Shown here one piece after another: positions 63,201 through 64,000 of a stretch of 64,000 bases of DNA. Position 1 is the first letter of the stretch, and the number at the start of each line of letters is the position of its first letter. Under the pieces are notes generated by a model. The model did not search any database and was not told the origin of the DNA. It worked only from the letters and a program-made list of their open reading frames with translations. The DNA comes from Membranipora membranacea. Lineage: Eukaryota; Bryozoa; Gymnolaemata; Cheilostomatida; Membraniporidae. The DNA lies in NCBI GenBank assembly GCA_914767715.1, contig OU612066.1:13087001-13151000 (forward strand), given 5' to 3'. Made by a program: the position numbers and the translations under genes.

Positions 63201-64000
63201 AAGGCAGCATCGAAAAATTAAATCTCTGTTGGATTCTTATCAAACTCCGACCAGTTCAAGCTCTTATTGCCCTCATTCAACACGCCGAATATTGGAATCC
63301 TCGGATTAACAGGGGGGTCACAACGCTGACTTGAAAATCCAAAAATTATACCAAGGGAGGGTATCATGCTTTTTTTTCGGGAAGATCAAAAAATAGATTT
63401 GCTTCTAACTAACTTCATAAGGAGGAGCAACTCCTGCTCATCTCGAATCTGCAGAACGTTTGGCTCTGCGGCTTTTCGTTCTCCGTCAGCGTCCGTTTTA
63501 ATTAGGGCCACTTTTGCTATAAAAAAACATGCCAAACAGCAGCATCAAAAAATTAAATCTCTGTTGGATTCTTATCAAACTCCGACCAGTTCAAGCTCTT
63601 ATTGCCGTCATTCAACACGCCGAATATTGGAATCCTCGGATTAACAAGGGGGTCACAACGCTGACTTGAAAATCCAAAAATTATACCAAGGGAGGGTATC
63701 ATGCTTTTTTTTCGGCCAGATCAAAAAATAGATTTGCTTCTAAATAACCTCATAAGGAGGAGCAACTCCTGCTCATCTCGAAACTGCAGACCGTTTGGCT
63801 CTGCGGCTTTTCGTTCTCCGTCAGCGTCCGTTTTAATTAGGGCCACTTTTGCTATAAAAAAAACATGCCAAACGGCAGCATCGAAAAATTAAATATCTGT
63901 TGGATTCTTATCAAACTCCGACCAGTTCAAGCTCTTATTGCCCTCATTCAACACGCCGAATATTGGAATCCTCGGATTAACAGGGGGGTCACAACGCTGA
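45291..64000 (+). repeat. 18-kb higher-order repeat, copy B, cut by the window end
   Basis: This is the second copy of the 54-monomer block, with two additional monomers (56991-57644), giving an expected full length of 18,728 bp. Position 64000 corresponds to 45272 of copy A, so the copy should end about 18 bases beyond the window. Differences from copy A found by eye are few: G/T at 32630/50704, C/G at 32677/50751, a GGTTTC/GGTATC change near 36271/54345, T/G at 38263/56337, GGCAAG/GGGAAG near 39954/58682, and a three-base cluster near 60790. Confidence 0.9.
56337..57644 (+). repeat. Perfect 654-bp tandem duplication of two monomers in copy B
   Basis: 56337-56990 and 56991-57644 looked identical, including the 16-bp deletion unit and the GCATCTGACTAACC unit. 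Copy A has this dimer once (38263-38916). Both duplicated dimers begin with the same G (AAAATGATACC), which copy A lacks, so the duplication arose after the copies separated. Confidence 0.9.

Larger units (their letters stand above)
2811..64000 (+). repeat. 335-bp satellite DNA array, about 183 monomers, continuing past the window
   Basis: A conserved unit recurs every 335 bases, beginning for convenience at GGTATCATGC followed by T8. Taking 7142-7476 as an example, landmarks are T8 (7146-7153), A6 (7164-7169), the dyad AGGAG-CAA-CTCCT (7199-7211), CTGCAG (7225-7230), CCGTTTGGC (7232-7240), an A7/A8 tract, and G6 (7423-7428). All units have the same orientation and no other sequence interrupts them. 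Length variants come from A- and T-tract slippage, a GGGA gain and a 16-bp loss. The plus strand has a 92-codon frame in most units, but 335 is not a multiple of three, the A7/A8 change truncates it to 63 codons in many units, and other units have stops. It is therefore treated as non-coding. The family was not recognised. Confidence 0.98.

Noticed and set aside
2817-63892. Recurrent 92-, 81-, 72- and 63-codon plus-strand open frames in the satellite as a multigene family
   Set aside because: The period (335) is not a multiple of three, so the frame shifts each unit. The ORF length is set by A-tract slippage (A7/A8), small deletions and stops, and many changes alter the protein. The low-complexity Ser/Arg-rich product matches no family I know. 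The frames are explained by one chance open frame copied by tandem amplification.
2811-64000. CRISPR array
   Set aside because: Repeats are full 335-bp tandem monomers with no unique spacers, in eukaryotic-type DNA.
2811-64000. 5S rRNA, histone or other tandem gene cluster
   Set aside because: No 5S rRNA internal control region, histone motif or other known gene sequence was recognised on either strand.
27217-64000. Copy B as a pure assembly duplicate of copy A
   Set aside because: Scattered substitutions and a 654-bp insertion distinguish the copies. A collapsed or duplicated assembly cannot be fully excluded without reads.

Overview
The window looks like animal (metazoan) genomic DNA. It has two parts: the 3' end of a tyrosine-recombinase (YR) retrotransposon at 1-2811, and one uninterrupted head-to-tail satellite array of about 335-bp monomers from 2811 to the last base. 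YR elements of this type occur in many marine invertebrates and fish. Nothing in the window fixes the species. No host gene, tRNA, rRNA or CRISPR array was seen.

Retrotransposon end (1-2811). An RNase H tail (2-217) is followed in the same reading frame, after a single TAA, by a tyrosine recombinase with its catalytic residues in place (239-1120). A short 3' region with two hairpins follows (1121-1410). Then come three blocks that fit the split direct repeats of Ngaro/PAT-type elements: B1 (1411-1746), A2 (1747-2154) and B2 (2155-2811). Apart from a minisatellite that differs in copy number, B1 and B2 appear identical. The element therefore looks young, and its right end meets the satellite exactly at a shared A-tract.

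Satellite (2811-64000). There are about 183 monomers, all on one strand. Most are 335 bp; others are 334-339 bp through homopolymer and small indels, and four are 318-319 bp through a 16-bp deletion. Each unit carries a T8 tract, an A6 tract, overlapping short dyads, a PstI site (CTGCAG), an A7/A8 tract and a G6 tract. A 92-codon open frame recurs in most units, but its pattern argues against coding.

Higher-order structure. Monomers next to the element are the most divergent. An 18,074-bp block of 54 monomers (27217-45290) is repeated almost perfectly from 45291 to the window end, with one extra 654-bp dimer in the second copy. Nested inside are 2-, 3-, 4-, 6- and 7-monomer periods. The region 6.8-19.5 kb carries many of the same monomer types in the same order and looks like a shorter relative of the 18-kb block. 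Several monomers are clear hybrids of two neighbouring types with one unit lost, which is the expected footprint of unequal exchange.

How the parts relate. The recombinase is the element's integrase. The A-tract shared by the B1/A2 junction and the satellite monomer suggests that the element integrated into a monomer. That predicts satellite on its far, unseen left side as well. All comparisons were made by eye, so identity levels are approximate.
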